Made by a program: the position numbers and the translations under genes
In this document: in pieces, positions 1-11,830 of the stretch
Numbering within the stretch: position 1 is the first letter of the stretch
How the letters are laid out: every line of letters begins with the position of its first letter
Notes under the pieces: model-generated
Told to the model about the DNA's origin: nothing
Seen by the model: the letters and a program-made list of their open reading frames with translations, nothing else
Database searches by the model: none
From: Bryoerythrophyllum caledonicum
Taxonomy: Eukaryota > Streptophyta > Bryopsida > Pottiales > Pottiaceae
Reading direction: 5' to 3'
NCBI GenBank assembly: GCA_963971425.1
Contig: OZ020518.1
Location: 1,679,263-1,743,262 of the forward strand
Length of the DNA stretch: 64,000 nucleotides

Positions 1-235
1 CCTATCATAAGTTTTTGGAGGTGCTCGAGGTGCCCGCCCTCCCCATTTAAAATTCAAAACCCTATAACTTTTTCATCAAATGTCCAATTTAGGAAAAAAT
101 TGTTTTCCCATTAAGGTCTTGGTAATGTCTTTCTATAGTAAAAATTTCAAAGAAGAATGTTGGAAATTGACACCATAGGAACCTGACCGAACTTTCAAAA
201 AGCCCTTTTTGGACACTCGGTCCTTTAGGGGTTAA
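1..235 (-). mobile_element. TTAA-flanked MITE, terminal part (cut by window start)
   Basis: This is the end of a non-autonomous DNA transposon. It finishes in TCCTTTAGGGG followed by TTAA at 232-235. The interior matches, in reverse orientation, the block at about 11840-12070 of the full-length copy, including the recurring words around 'aagtttttggaggtgc' and 'gtgcccgccctcccc'. The other end lies outside the window. The family is described at the 11831-12780 copy. Confidence 0.65.
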
Positions 236-1920
236 TTGCAGTCAACCGTGCAATGAATCATGTTACCTTTTTTATTTGTAGTTTGTAATATAAAAACTAC
301 ACTGAAATGGTTGGACGAATGCGTTGCAAAGCAAGCGCCAATTGCTAGTCATACTACTGAATTCATAATCTAGGTAGTGAACCACGCAGTCAACCGTGCA
401 GTGAACTACAGAAACGCGGTAGCCAACCACGCAGTTAATTGCGCGGTCAACTCTGTAGGGAATCATCTTACCTTTTTTATTTGTAGATTGTAATAATAAT
501 AAAAGCAAATAATAATAAGAAGAAAGAAAATGACATTCGTACAAGCCCATACGGTACTCCTCCCGCGGTACGAGGCGAGGCTTCGAATACGCCGCAATCC
601 GGAAGATGCGGCGGTATTCGCGGTGTCTTGATGAGGAGGTACTGCTGCTGCCGCTGCCGCTGCCGCTGGTGGCTCTGGTGGTTTAGGGCGACTTACTTGC
701 AGCTCGCTTGCTTGTGGATTCTCTCTCCTTGTTTTCTCGGGTGGGAAGGCAGTTATGGTCGAAGCAGGTATGAACGCACTACCTCAAGTTATGGTGGCGG
801 TTCGGTGTGGATTCGGGGGCGGCATTGTCAGTGTCATGAGAACTAGAATTCCACTCATCTGTGAATGAGAGGTTGTGAGGTTTCGGTCATGTGAAGGAGG
901 ATGGTTGGTGAGTGAGAGGTTGAGGCACTATTTGTAGGGTTCACTGTTCAGGTATGAACGCACTAACTTAAGTTATGGTGGCGGTTCGGTGTGGATTCGG
1001 ATCTGAGGTGGGGCGGCATTGTCAGTGTTGTCATGAGAAGTAGAATTCTGCTCATCTGTGAATGAGAGGTTGTGAAGTTCAGGTCATTTGAAGGTTTCAT
1101 TTGAAGGACGATGGTGGGTGGGTGAGAGGTTGAGGCACTGTTTGTAGGGTTCACTGTCAGTCTTGAGAGTGACCCATTTGTACGGTGCACTGACCGAGGC
1201 CTCTTCTCGTTGTTAGTGAAGTCTTCTTCTTATTCTGATACTGTAGGGTCATGATGTCTCATCATTGTTGGACTCTGGTCTTTGATTTGTTGACTAGGGT
1301 ATGAGGGAATGGTGGCATTCACGTGGTAGCATTCTTTTGCTGTGAATGCGGTTGACGGGGAGGCTGCTGGAGCATGGATGCGGTGCTGGAGCGGCCTGCT
1401 TCGGAGTTGGATCGTGGGAAGCACCTGAAAACGGTATGTGAATGGGCAGGAAATGGATACAATCAATGGGGGAGAGTTTTTCCGGGGAGATATGAGCATT
1501 GATAGGATTGATATGTTTGTTTGCGTTTGGTATGGAATTTGCAGCAGGTGAGCAGCTATTTGCTTGATGTGAGATGGGTTAGGGCTGAATTTTGGGTAGA
1601 GGATGGGTGGAAACATGGGAGAAATATTTTTGGGGATAGAAATGAGCATGAGATGTGTGTTTGAGTTTCTGCAAGTTGTTATGGAATTTGCAGCAGGTGA
1701 GTCGCTTGAAACCAGATCTGAGGTGGATTATGGTTGAATTTTGTGTAAAGGAGATGGTTTGAATCAAGGCTGAGGGTATGATTTAAATTAAGGCTGAGAG
1801 TATATTGTTGAATGACTCCTCAGTGTGCTCTGCAGCAGCAGATGTTGTTTTTGTCCTCCAAATTAAGACAATAGCCGAGCTCCATGGCGCACCTGCTCCC
1901 TTGGTAGCTCTGCATCCAGC
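236..1920 (+). other. 5' flank of the KLCR gene with local tandem duplications
   Basis: No convincing coding region is seen. Two words, one ending in 'ttaccttttttatttgtag', occur at about 236-290 and 434-500. A GC-rich imperfect hairpin (arms AATACGCCGC and GCGGCGGTATT) sits near 575-622. A unit of about 185-210 bp starting 'caggtatgaacgcact' is duplicated head to tail at 765-948 and 949-1160. A weaker duplication containing 'atggaatttgcagcaggtgag' recurs at about 1530 and 1680. The short ORFs here lie inside these repeats and are not believed. Promoter and 5'UTR of the KLCR gene are expected near the 3' part, but no clear TATA box was identified. Confidence 0.5.
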
Positions 1921-4900
1921 ATGGTGATGGACCCCTCCTCGCTGCCAACGGTGTTGCCGGCCCGCACAGAGAGCAGGCCAGCCATGGCAGCACGGGAGAG
2001 CAAGAGCGCGCATCCGAGCTCCACCATCAAGCTCCTGAAGTCCACGACAAAGCCCAGCCCTGTGAAAAGATCCCCCGACCGGGCCCCGAAGTCCACCACC
2101 AGATCAGAGCCCGCCCGGCGAAGCGTCACCAAGGTGCCCGCAACGGAGAAGCCGCGGAAGAGCACCACGGAGAAGCCGAAGCGCTCAGACACGACGAGCC
2201 GGAACAAGGAGAAGCAGGAGATGGAGGCGCTGGTGCGTAAGCTCTCGACGCCGACCCTGGGTGCTCCTCGTCCGAAACCAGAGCTGGCTCCTCCTCAGGA
2301 ATCCGTCAGTCCAGAGACTCAAGACAGAAAGAGCAGGAACGCCACGCCCGTGAGGCAAGGTCCTAGCAACGAAAGCGAACTTCACGCGGGTTCAACAAGC
2401 GAAGACGTGTTGGCCACGCCCTCCCGGATCATGCCGCTCATGCCAGTCGCGGCGGTGGACGCCATGATGAACGATGAGTCTCAGGGCTCCAATGCGCACC
2501 TTGGTCCTTACCTCCTCAAGCTCACCAAGCTGTATTCGCTGGAGGAGGATCAGTCCAAGGCCATTGAGTATGGCATCAGGGCGGTGAGATTCTACGAGAA
2601 GCAGACGGACAATGGCCAGCCCAGTTTGGAGTTCATTGCGAGCTTGCAGATCTTGGCAGCTTTGTATGGCAGGTTGGGGAACTTTGATGAGGCCATTCCG
2701 CTTCTGGAGAGGTCGGTGGTGATTCCTGTCACGGGCGAGAGCGAGGACCACGCTCTGGCGAAATTCTCTGGTCATATGCAGCTTGGAGACTCGTTTAACC
2801 TGCTTGGCAAACAGAGCGCGGCGTTGGAATCGTACCACCGCGCTCTCAGGGTGCAGAAGGCCATGCTTGGCGACTTGGATCCCCGCGTTGGAGAGACTTG
2901 TCATTACATTGCTGAGGCGCACCTGCAGGTCAGTTGATTGGTAATGTTAGAGGTTTTTGTAAAGCCACAGCAAGATACCCCTCTTTTTCAATTGAGATCA
3001 CAGTTTTCAATATCTAATGAGAGAAAGGTGGCTGATATTCATTAGGGTTGATCTCACGCAAACTCTTTCTTCACTCTTAATGCCGGTTAACTTTACTTTG
3101 ACTTGAGTTTACCTCTATTTGATTTCGCTTGTTTGGGAGAGACATGATAGTAACAGTTGTGGTGACTTTGCTGCAGGCGTTGGACTTTGATAAAGCCCAG
3201 GCGTTGTGTGACCATGCGATTTCCATCCACAAGGAACACGGTGAGCAGGGCTCTTTGGAAGAAGCGGCAGATCGGCGTCTTCTCGCCCTGGTTTTGAGTG
3301 CCAAGGGGGACCATGAGAAAGCACTGGAAAATTTATCACTTGCTTCAACAACCTTACAGGAAAACAGTTTGGAGGTATGTAGAATCCGAGCCTGGATTCA
3401 GCCATCACAAGTAGAAGCCTTCGCTTTCTATGCACATATTAGAGTTATTTGTAGAATAAGAAACCTCGTCTTTTCCATTTTGTATAATTGAAATCAGCTC
3501 CAAATAGTGAATCTAGAATCAGCTCAAGAGAGAGAAGGGTGGCTAACAATCATGATTGATCTCATGGGAACTATACCTTCATTCTCGAAGATGGCTAAAA
3601 TTACTTTGAGTTGAGTTTAGAGACCACCCAGTTCTTCCATTGAAGGATGAGACCACCTACTGATCTTATAACTACTAAGCCAGGAAGGAGTACTATAACA
3701 AATCAAGAGAGGCGGTATCTTATTGAAACTTTAGGTGACTTTACAAATAACTCTGTAGTTTAAACCGTTATTCTTTTTCGGTGCATGTTTCATACTCATG
3801 CTGTGTTTCTTGTCATTTTTTAAAATTTCCAGCTTGATGCAGCAGCCGTGAATTTGAGTATTGGCGATGAACTACTCGCCCTGGGGCGAGACTCCGAGTC
3901 AGTGAGTGCGTACCAGAAGGCCATGTTATTGTTCAAGGCTCTGAAGGGAGACCACCACACGTTGGTCGCGGGCTGCTACGTCAGCCTTGCGGAGCTCTAC
4001 TTGAAGACCGACAAGCTCCGAGAGGCCAAGTCCTTCTGTGAAAACGCTTTGAACATCTATGGAAGGCAGGGCTCAGGTCATAACCCAAATGATGTTGCGA
4101 GTGGCCTTGCGGATGTGGCTGCTGTTTTTGAGCAAATGAACGAGAAAGACACGGCTATTTTGCTTCTTCAGCGTGCACTCACCATCCAGGAATCCCTTCC
4201 AGGTTCGAACTCTAGTGCTCTCTTCTTATCAGGAAAGTCATCTAGTGTGATAACCCCTTTTAAGACTACTCTTTCCTCATTCTAAATAGTTGAAGATCTT
4301 GGTGGTCTTATCCTCCAATCTAAAGAGCTTGATGGTCTCTAAACTCAAGTCAAACTATTTTCAGTAACTCCTCTTTTGACTACTCTTTCCTCATTTAAAA
4401 TAGTTACTAGAAGAGCTTGGTGGTCTATTTTTCAATTCTGAAAGAGCTTGGTGGTCTGTAAACTCAAGTCAGGGTAGTTTTGGCCTTCTTTGAGAGTGAA
4501 GAAAGATTTTCTAACATGAATATTAGTTGCCTTCTTCTCCTCTGAGCTGATCTTTGAGTACTATGTAGAGATGAATCGAGGGGGTATCTTGTTCCAACTT
4601 CAAGTAAGTTTCGGTTGATCTATCATGTTTTGTGAACAGGTCAGCAAGCAGCAATGGGTGGGATAGAAGCGCAAATGGGAATCCTCTACTACATGATGGA
4701 GAAGTTTGGGCCTGCTTTGGACGCCTTTAAGAGTGCAACTTGTAAGCTGAGAGATGGGGGCTTGGAGAAGACGCCTCTGCTGGGAATGCTGTTGAACCAA
4801 ATGGGCATCACTTGTGTGGAGCTTGGCGACATTGAGCAGGCTGCGGAGCTCTTTGAAAACTCCCGGAGTATATTAGAGGACTCCTACGGTCCAACTCACC

Positions 4901-5425
4901 TGGATACTCTCGATGTGTGCACCAACCTGGCCGGCAGCTATGATGCACTCGGAAGGTATTCATGTTTTTCTGCCGCATTCCATGGATGGGAGAAAGTTAT
5001 TTCATCCGAAGCGAGAGTTACCATCTCCCACTTCGTGGAATGTTTGACAATGCATCGCTCTCTCTCCAAAATAATCGACATTCTGGGCTCTTGGAATGGT
5101 GGAATGTTGATTCTCCCAGAGAGAGCGACGCATCGTCAAACATTTCATGAAGTGGAAGAACAGCAACTCTCAGTAGCCTTCTGATAGAACACACTTTCTC
5201 ATGCAATGTGCTGAAATTTATTGCAGATTGGACGAGGCCACCCAGCTCTTGGAGGACGTCCTCCAAGCCAAAGAGGACAAGCTGGGCACCGTGCACCCGG
5301 ACGTGCACGACGACCGCGAGCGGCTGCAGGAGCTGCTCAAGGACGTGGGGCGCACCTACACGCCCAAGTCTCGCAGGCTGGAGGAGCTCCTGCTCACCGC
5401 TAGAAAAACGAATCGCAAAAGGTGA
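1921..5425 (+). CDS. Kinesin-light-chain-related TPR protein (KLCR/CMU family), five exons
   Basis: Exons with GT-AG borders read as 1921-2928, 3177-3374, 3833-4202, 4640-4955 and 5227-5425, giving one frame of 696 codons plus stop. Seen: a basic, Ser/Pro/Lys-rich, probably disordered N-terminal third (to about residue 170), then successive tetratricopeptide repeats ending in RRLEELLLTARKTNRKR. Diagnostic stretches are LPGQQAAMGGIEAQMGILYY across the exon 3/4 junction and SNLAG-like TNLAGSYDALGR near the end. Known: plant KLCR/CMU proteins lack a role as kinesin cargo adaptors; in Arabidopsis they sit on cortical microtubules with IQD proteins and keep them in place during cellulose synthase movement. 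The length is slightly above the usual 550-650 residues because of the N-terminal region. The start at 1921 (or the ATG at 1927) is the first in frame. Donor 3 (GTTCGA) is weak. Intron-bearing partial copies lie at 40.2-41.4 kb and 48.3-49.6 kb. The family call is firm; the exact start is less so. Confidence 0.88.
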
Positions 5426-5866
5426 ATCGTCCAACTTCTGGTTTTCTTCAAGCATATTGCCACATGGTGCACTAAAGCTGTCTCTGAATGTTGTGTGCTA
5501 TTCTCCTTCTAGAAAGTCGTTTTCACCTTGTCTTCTTTTGAGTCTGAGTTTAGAGTGGGAAGTCCGTGTAGGAGATATTTGAGGCGCATTAAAGGTTGCT
5601 GCGCGTTTTAGAAGTTTTGGAGTGACATACCCAGTGTGTACTATAGGCATGAAATTTCTATGTATACTTCTTTCCCGACAGAATCTCCCTTGTTGTGAAA
5701 AGCATGAGGAGACTCTAGTAATTGTCTTTCCTATCTTTTGCTTTCCTCAGTTCGTGTAAGAACAAGTTACAGGAATCTTTGAGGAATTCGTAGGATCAAA
5801 ATTTGATTACAATAATTGATTTTCACAGTGATTTATTCCTTTTCTACTGGGCCAATGAAACACATC
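5426..5866 (+). other. 3' flank of KLCR gene
   Basis: This holds the presumed 3'UTR and downstream sequence. No second gene or repeat was recognised before the MITE that starts at 5869. Confidence 0.4.
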
Positions 5867-5868
5867 TA

Positions 5869-6414
5869 AGGTAGAGGCACCCTCTTCCGATCGGCCACCC
5901 AATTCCGATTGGCCACCCAATTCCGATCAGTAGAGTATGCATGGCATGGTGCATGAAATGGTGCATGAAGCAACCCAAATCCGATAACTCAAAATCTGAA
6001 AACCCCAGTCATTATCGGCATTGGGTCATGAAGTGTGCAATATTGGGTTGCTCCACATCAATTGAGCTCTCATTGGTGGCCTTGTCTCAAAAGTCGAACA
6101 AGGCTGATTGGTATTGGGTACCCTCCATGAATTGCTTATCCATGGCATGTCTTCTCTCTTTTACTCACTCTCACTTGTTGACATTGGGTGAAGGAGGGCA
6201 CCAAATCTCACCTACTCTACAACTTGATTATGGGCTCTGGTGGTATTTGGGCTTTTAAATTCTATTTCAATTCCAAATCTTTGTGATTAAATTTGAAAAA
6301 ATATTTGTTGAGTTTCATTCCTAATTCAGCATCTTTTTACATAAATGTTTTTGACATACAATGTCATTTGAGTCACCAACTCGCTTAAGTGATTGGAATT
6401 GGGCGCCTCTACCT
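5869..6414. mobile_element. TA-flanked MITE, AGGTAGAGGC family, full copy
   Basis: The ends are AGGTAGAGGCACC and its near reverse complement GCGCCTCTACCT, flanked on both sides by TA (5867-5868 and 6415-6416). The inner parts of the ends, built on 'aattccgatc/gattggaatt', continue the inverted repeat. TA duplication points to the Tc1/mariner (Stowaway-like) group. It has no transposase. An internally deleted copy lies at 41442-41680, and a 5'-truncated copy at about 48338-48688 sits inside the inverted KLCR pseudogene. The short open frames inside are repeat-derived. Confidence 0.75.
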
Positions 6415-6416
6415 TA

Positions 6417-7268
6417 GTTTTTTTCCTTTGGTGGTCATTTGCTTGATTTTCAGTAGGCTCTTTTACTTTAGATTCATGAACATCAAAATTCATTTTATGA
6501 TTGTTTCTCTTGAAGATCGCTGAATGGAAGGTTGTCATGATGTTATTATAGTATATTGATTTTAACAAATATTTCAATTTGTATGGATTTTTTTTTATAT
6601 TGACTGTCAATTTTGTTCAGTTTGTCATTCTACAATTTGTGATGCTCGTACATTTGGGTTTTTTGCAGTGGAAAGATCCTTTGAGTTTGAGGTTCTGCCT
6701 TCTTGAAAAGAGGCGCTAAAATATTAGTGTTGAACATATTGTCAAAATGTACATTGTTATCAATTGAATTAATTTTTGCCAAGCTTTGAAGGCGTATATT
6801 TTATCCAAAACATAATAGATTTCATTCATTTTCATTCATGATAGAGTTTTTGACTTGACGAGTCAAAATAAGAACACGGTTTATTTGAGTACTGGAGCTG
6901 AATTAGTAAGTTCAAATATGATAATAGTTGCAAGTTGTTAGAAGAGAGTTAAAATTGGTGCCTCTTATTTTCAAAGTGATGAATTATTTTATCTTTATGC
7001 ATAGATTTTCCTGTATTTTATATTCATGATTATTTTCACATGTATTTTACCTTAATAATAAATTTACATATGTTCAAGCATTTTGAGTAAATTCACTTAT
7101 ATAAATTATATCTTAAGAATACTCACATGTATTTTATTGATTCATTTGTTTTAGGTATGTTCATAAATATTTAAATTTAAGATATTACATATATAATTAA
7201 CATTTATTTAAGTTTTAAATTTTTGTACTCCTCCTAATAATTCTGTTGACTTTAATTAAATCAAGGGT
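6417..7268. other. AT-rich stretch, nothing recognised
   Basis: Very AT-rich sequence with stop codons in all frames. No gene, tandem array or clear transposon end was seen. Confidence 0.5.
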
Positions 7269-7270
7269 CC

Positions 7271-8167
7271 TTATCCCCTAAATATCTTTGACAATTTCAC
7301 ACCAAAAACACTTCAAAACACCTCTCTAAAATGCAACAATGCAAGACTGATTGAAACAACTTTTGACTACTTTCATTCATAGGATCTTCAGTTGAACTTC
7401 TATAAGGTGACACTATAAAAAATTCATAAACTTTGACCGCACGGATTGTAAGATACATGCATTTGAAACGCGCAGTGTGGATTTTATCTTCCTTGCCTGG
7501 ATAGGGTCAACGTACTTTGACTCAAGATATTGGCATACTTTTCTACCACACATTGCATAAATTTCATGAATCTATGTTCTACCTTGTATGGGTCGTTGCA
7601 CGCAAAAAATGACAAGTAATGGAGGTGTTCACCATAAGAATAAAAAACTTCCAATGATAAGGGGTGTAGAAAGTAGCCATTTGCTTCGGAAAGAAATTTT
7701 ATTTTTTAAATAGAAAAATATTTCTTGGATCTAAAATCTGAATGGTGGATGGAACTATCATGCCTTTACTATTGATAGAAAAAAATTATTTTTCAAAAAA
7801 AGGTAAATCCTTAATTTCTATGCGTTTTTAAGTAAAAACAAGAAAGGTTGCCAAGAGCTTTCCTTCATTGCTACCCGCCACAAAAAAAGTGCACTATTAA
7901 GCTCTATAGTGGAACTATTCAAGCTCTACAATAGTACTATTCACCTCTACAATACCCTGTCCGCCCTGCCCGCACTCTCGTTTCAAACTTCAAACCTCAT
8001 TGACTTTAGTTTCGTGAATTTGTTTCAGAATTTTTTTTTCCCACAAAGCTATTACTTATACAAATCTATGATAAAATTTTGAAAATTCATGATCTAAATT
8101 GACATTGGTGTAAGCTACCAAAAATCACTAGAAGCCCACCTCGAGACTTTTTGCATTTAGGGATTAA
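7271..8167 (+). mobile_element. TTAA-type MITE, near full-length but diverged copy
   Basis: The left end reads TTAT then CCCCTAAATATC (a decayed TTAA), and the right end reads TTTAGGGA then TTAA at 8164-8167. The interior shares blocks with the reference copy at 11831-12780: the 'cggattg(t/a)aagata' word, the 'gtgtggattttatc' region and the GC-rich 'gcccgccctgcccgc' block. No coding capacity was seen. Confidence 0.6.
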
Positions 8168-8272
8168 CAATAATAAATAATCTTATAGAAATTAAAATAC
8201 ATCTTGCTATACTTTATTTTATCTTTACAAAGATAATCAAGTTGAATATGTTCAATTTCTTCAAATCTTCTT

Positions 8273-8797
8273 TCAACCCCTAGAATTCTATGACAATTTC
8301 CCACCAAAAAACACTTTGAAATTGTTGATTCTAGTGCAATGAGTAAGGAAACAAGAACCTTTAGTATTGATCGTAGGATCTCAATTAAGACTTATTGAGT
8401 AACATACTCACAAAACTTTGTACACTTTGACCACACGGATTGAAAGATAATAGTGTCTGAAGTAGATAAAACGATTCATTTTCTTCCATGCGTTGAGTGA
8501 ATCAACAAACTTTGACTTCAATTGGTGTCAAAGTTTTGCACCACCGAAGGTATTAATTTTATACCATCATGTTAAAAATGGTATTAGTTCCTTGTACACC
8601 ACTTTTGAGAAGTAGACAAGGGTTGTAACATATTCAAAACAATTGTGCAAGGAGTGGTTGTTCAATAATTGCCAATTCACGTTATATTTTTTTTGTGAAC
8701 TAAATATGTTTAAGAATGAGAATCCAAATGGCCAATAAGGAGGTTTAAACTACATCCTAAATTTTTGCTTTTGATTTTTGCATTTACATATGTTTAC
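8273..8797 (+). mobile_element. TTAA-type MITE, partial
   Basis: It begins TCAACCCCTAGAATT and runs through the family blocks 'aaaacactttgaaa', 'cacacggattgaaagata' and 'gcaaggagtggttg'. Its far end was not found; it abuts another family member that starts at 8798. It looks truncated, or cut by that later insertion. Confidence 0.55.
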
Positions 8798-8959
8798 TTA
8801 ATCCCTTAAGGACCAAGGTATTTTATAGAAATCTCTACTCCATTGATTCAAATTGCTAGGAAGAACTTTTCGAGAATGTAACCGTAGGATCTTCTTCTAA
8901 ACTTATGTGATATGATGTGGTAAAAAAATTGTGAATTTGACCACATGGATTGAAAGATG

Positions 8960-10417
8960 CACTATAAGAAAACAAGGGTTTCTGGGACGTCAAAATGAAC
9001 GGGCGTTTTATCGATATGGACGTCAAAAGGGGCATTAACTAAAATTCGGGGTGTTTACGTGCCCTGGACATCCAAGAAAATCCGTGTGATGTCCCAAGAA
9101 ACGTGTAAAAGTTTTTGGGACATAAAAAACGACGAGGTCTTTTCGAGGGCCTGGAGCGTGCCATTTGGCGTCCAACTTAGCGCCACGTGGGATTTTTGAA
9201 AATGGGCAGGGACACGTCACAATGTTTTTCATCCATGACATGTCCACCGACGTGGACCCGTTCACATCTGACTTGGACCCCTGGAAAAATGACGTGGCAC
9301 CCGCTGATGTGGCGCCCATTTTTGGATGTTGTTGGTTGTTGATGATGTCCTCCTGGACATCATACAGAACTAGTGAACGTCTCCGTAGACGTATGAATAG
9401 ACGTTTACCTCGACGTCTACGTTTTTGTCGTTATTTCAAGGGGTGTTTCCCGCGACAATCTTTATGCACAAGTTTGTTAGTGGGGTTGTAATTATAGACA
9501 TCCACCTGATAAAAACGGCGTCCTACTGAACATTGTTTGTGTTCAAGGAATGCACATTTCGACATCTTCAGTGCACATGTGAATGTCCTGGATGACGTCT
9601 TCACAAACATCAAAGCAGGGGTCCCCTTCACTTCTTCCGACTTCCATCACCCTTATGCGCACGAATACGAAGGTCAGAATCGAACTTTGGCATACATTTG
9701 CAACCAATTCAACCCCCTCCTAAGCCAAAACCAAAGGCATCCACGCATTAGGAGGGAAAGCAAGCCCCGAGCATGTCGAACTGACCTTTGGGATTGGCGG
9801 TTTAGAATGTCCCACCGCCTTTGTTGGGGCCGCTTTCTTGGTCACCGAGGGGGGGAGAAGTAACGACTCCGTAGACGTCCGCACGCACTCAACACACACA
9901 CTCACACACCGCACGCGCACATACACACATCTAAGTCTCACCTACACACACCTGAAACTACACAAACACCTCACGCGCACACACTCCACACTAACAAGCA
10001 CACAACGCACATACAACTCACACGTGCACTCACTTCTCACACGCGCACACACAGAAAGAAAGAAAGAAAGAAAGACAAACCCTAGCGAGCTGTGAGAGAG
10101 AGAGAGAGAGAGAGAGGTGTCACGCCTTTATTCACTCTTGAAAAAGTGAGGACCGCCCCCCTGCCCGTCAAGACTAGCGGGAACAGTCCCCTGCGCTGAC
10201 GTGGCAGGGGCGCGTTCTCCGGGACGTCCTTTTTGACGTCTCAAGTGTCAGGACGTTTTTGTGGATGTCTACGTGGATCCGGCTACGTCCTCACCTGTTC
10301 AGCTTGATGTCCAAAAAAAACAAGGAATCTGGGCCGGGTCTTCAATTTTTTTTGACGTCCTGTGGGACGTCCAAAAATACGCGGGGGCGTCTCAAAAACC
10401 CCTGTTTTCTTATAGTG
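8960..10417. mobile_element. Non-autonomous CACTA (En/Spm) element
   Basis: The terminal inverted repeats are CACTATAAGAAAACAAGGG at the left and, reading inward from the right, CACTATAAGAAAACAGGGG, followed by subterminal GACGTC-type words repeated many times at both ends. This is the hallmark of CACTA elements. The flanking triplets are ATG and ATA, so the expected 3-bp target duplication is imperfect by one base. The interior has no transposase; short open frames are low-complexity. It contains a CA-rich tract (about 9885-10055), a GAAA run and a GA run (10055-10120). Confidence 0.85.
9885..10120. repeat. CA-rich tract plus (GAAA)n and (GA)n microsatellites
   Basis: Low-complexity sequence within the CACTA element: degenerate CACACA/CACGCA motifs, then about five GAAA units and about nine GA units. 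The open frame across it is a composition artefact. Confidence 0.8.
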
Positions 10418-10499
10418 ATAATTGCAGTCAAAGTGAAAAAAATTGTCTCTTGAAGGATCACTTGGTCCTTTAGGGGTTAATTGGGATTGCCTTTGGCCT

Positions 10500-10961
10500 G
10501 TTGATTACAATGGGGATTCTACTATTAGTAGGAAAAACAAAAAGTAATGGACATCATGATCTCTAGTTCTTATGTAGAAAAGAAGTTTTTTGGAACCTTG
10601 CCCAATAATGTGTGACACTGTTTGAAATTTTTAAACTTGGATTAGCATGCTATTTTTTCCGTAAGACAAAGATTTTTTTACAACATGGAAGGTAATAATA
10701 TTATATGCTAGTATTGAAAATCTCACATTCAATAGGTTGTCTTAACTCATCTTCTTTGGAGTTGCGTGATGTGCCTGCTCTCGCAAAGTTTTGCTTCAAA
10801 ACGGCATATCTTTAGGCTCATAAATTGTACTCATAAAAATCTTTAGGCGATGGCCATCTACAGTTAAAAGTTCAAAAAATAATGTTTCAAATTGACATTG
10901 TAGGAATCTGCCCAAACCTTCAAAAGACCCCGGAAGGGACTCTTGGAAATTTAGGGGTTAA
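10500..10961 (-). mobile_element. TTAA-type MITE, partial, reverse orientation
   Basis: The right terminus is AAATTTAGGGG followed by TTAA (10958-10961). The interior matches the reverse complement of the reference copy from its left end to about 12300, including the words around 'tattgaaaatctcacattcaatag'. The other end is missing. Confidence 0.6.
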
Positions 10962-11304
10962 GTTATGTACATATTTAAAAACTCTAGTCTCAAGGGAATT
11001 AAGGTTATTTGTAAATTACTTAAATCCACCAAAATTATTTGCAGCACTAAATTCTATCCTTGTTGTAGAATCTAGAGATTATAACACATCTATGCTATCT
11101 TTTGTTACATATTTTTAGTCTTTCACATATTATATACATATATGGTAATATGATATGAAATTTTTAGCAACTTGCTCAAAAATGATGAGAATACTTTGAC
11201 CTATCTTGGAGTAAAAGTTTTATTCTATGAGATGTAAATTTTTTACAATTTTGAGTAAAATGATTTTGGCTTATTTGTATAAAGAATCTCCCACTAAATA
11301 GCCC
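10962..11304. other. AT-rich spacer between MITE copies
   Basis: No gene and no repeat end recognised. Confidence 0.4.
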
Positions 11305-11539
11305 ATTAAAGATTGTTGTACAAGTTTTTGGAGCTGCCCAATGTGCTTGCCCTCCATAATTCTATATGAAAAGATGGTCTAACTTCTTCTTTGTAGATTC
11401 AATGAGAACAATAATTCATATTCCTACATAGCTCTTATCTTCTTGCATCTTCATACAAATGTTCAAGAGTTGGATATATAAATTACAATCATAGGATAGT
11501 GCCCAAGATTAGTATAAGTCTTAGCCTTATAGGAGTTAA
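11305..11539 (-). mobile_element. TTAA-type MITE fragment
   Basis: The block 'aagtttttggagctgccc' and following sequence match the reverse complement of the family. The right end is TATAGGAG then TTAA (11536-11539). It is diverged and truncated. Confidence 0.5.
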
Positions 11540-11830
11540 TATACCGTATCCAAGGGTCAGGTTTAGAAAAACAATTATGAAATTAGTTGCCAAAATTTTC
11601 AAAAATGAATAAATCTATGCTTGGTTTATATGAAGAATACTTATTTTTTCAACAATTTATTTTTAGAAATAAATGAATGTTTGACATCATAATATGGCAA
11701 TTGATGTACGTGTGCGGTTTTAGAATTCTTTATTAATCCTTTAAGGACAATGACCAAATTTGGTTCTCACGTGTCATAGATTATGCCCACCAAATCTACT
11801 ATAGGTGAGGACCACATTTGGCCATGGTCT

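Larger units (their letters stand above)
8798..10480 (+). mobile_element. TTAA-type MITE split by a CACTA element
   Basis: The left end is TTAA followed by TCCCTTAAGGACCAAGG; the right end is CTTGGTCCTTTAGGGG followed by TTAA (10477-10480). Removing the nested CACTA element (8960-10417) leaves about 225 bp, so this is a short, internally deleted family member. The nesting gives relative ages: this MITE was in place before the CACTA element. Confidence 0.7.

Noticed and set aside
2392-2922. 176-codon antisense frame over KLCR exon 1
   Set aside because: A shadow of GC-rich coding sequence on the other strand; no domain and no splice structure.
4962-5184. Continuation of KLCR exon 4 past 4955 as coding
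   Set aside because: A GT donor at 4956 and an acceptor before 5227 restore the conserved LDEATQLLEDVL reading; the readthrough frame has no TPR character. The intron itself contains an inverted-repeat-like pair of 'gagagagcgacgcat' and 'atgcatcgctctctc' words.
9035-9941. Medium open frames within the CACTA element
   Set aside because: They overlap on both strands, consist of GACGTC and CA-rich repeats, and show no transposase motif.
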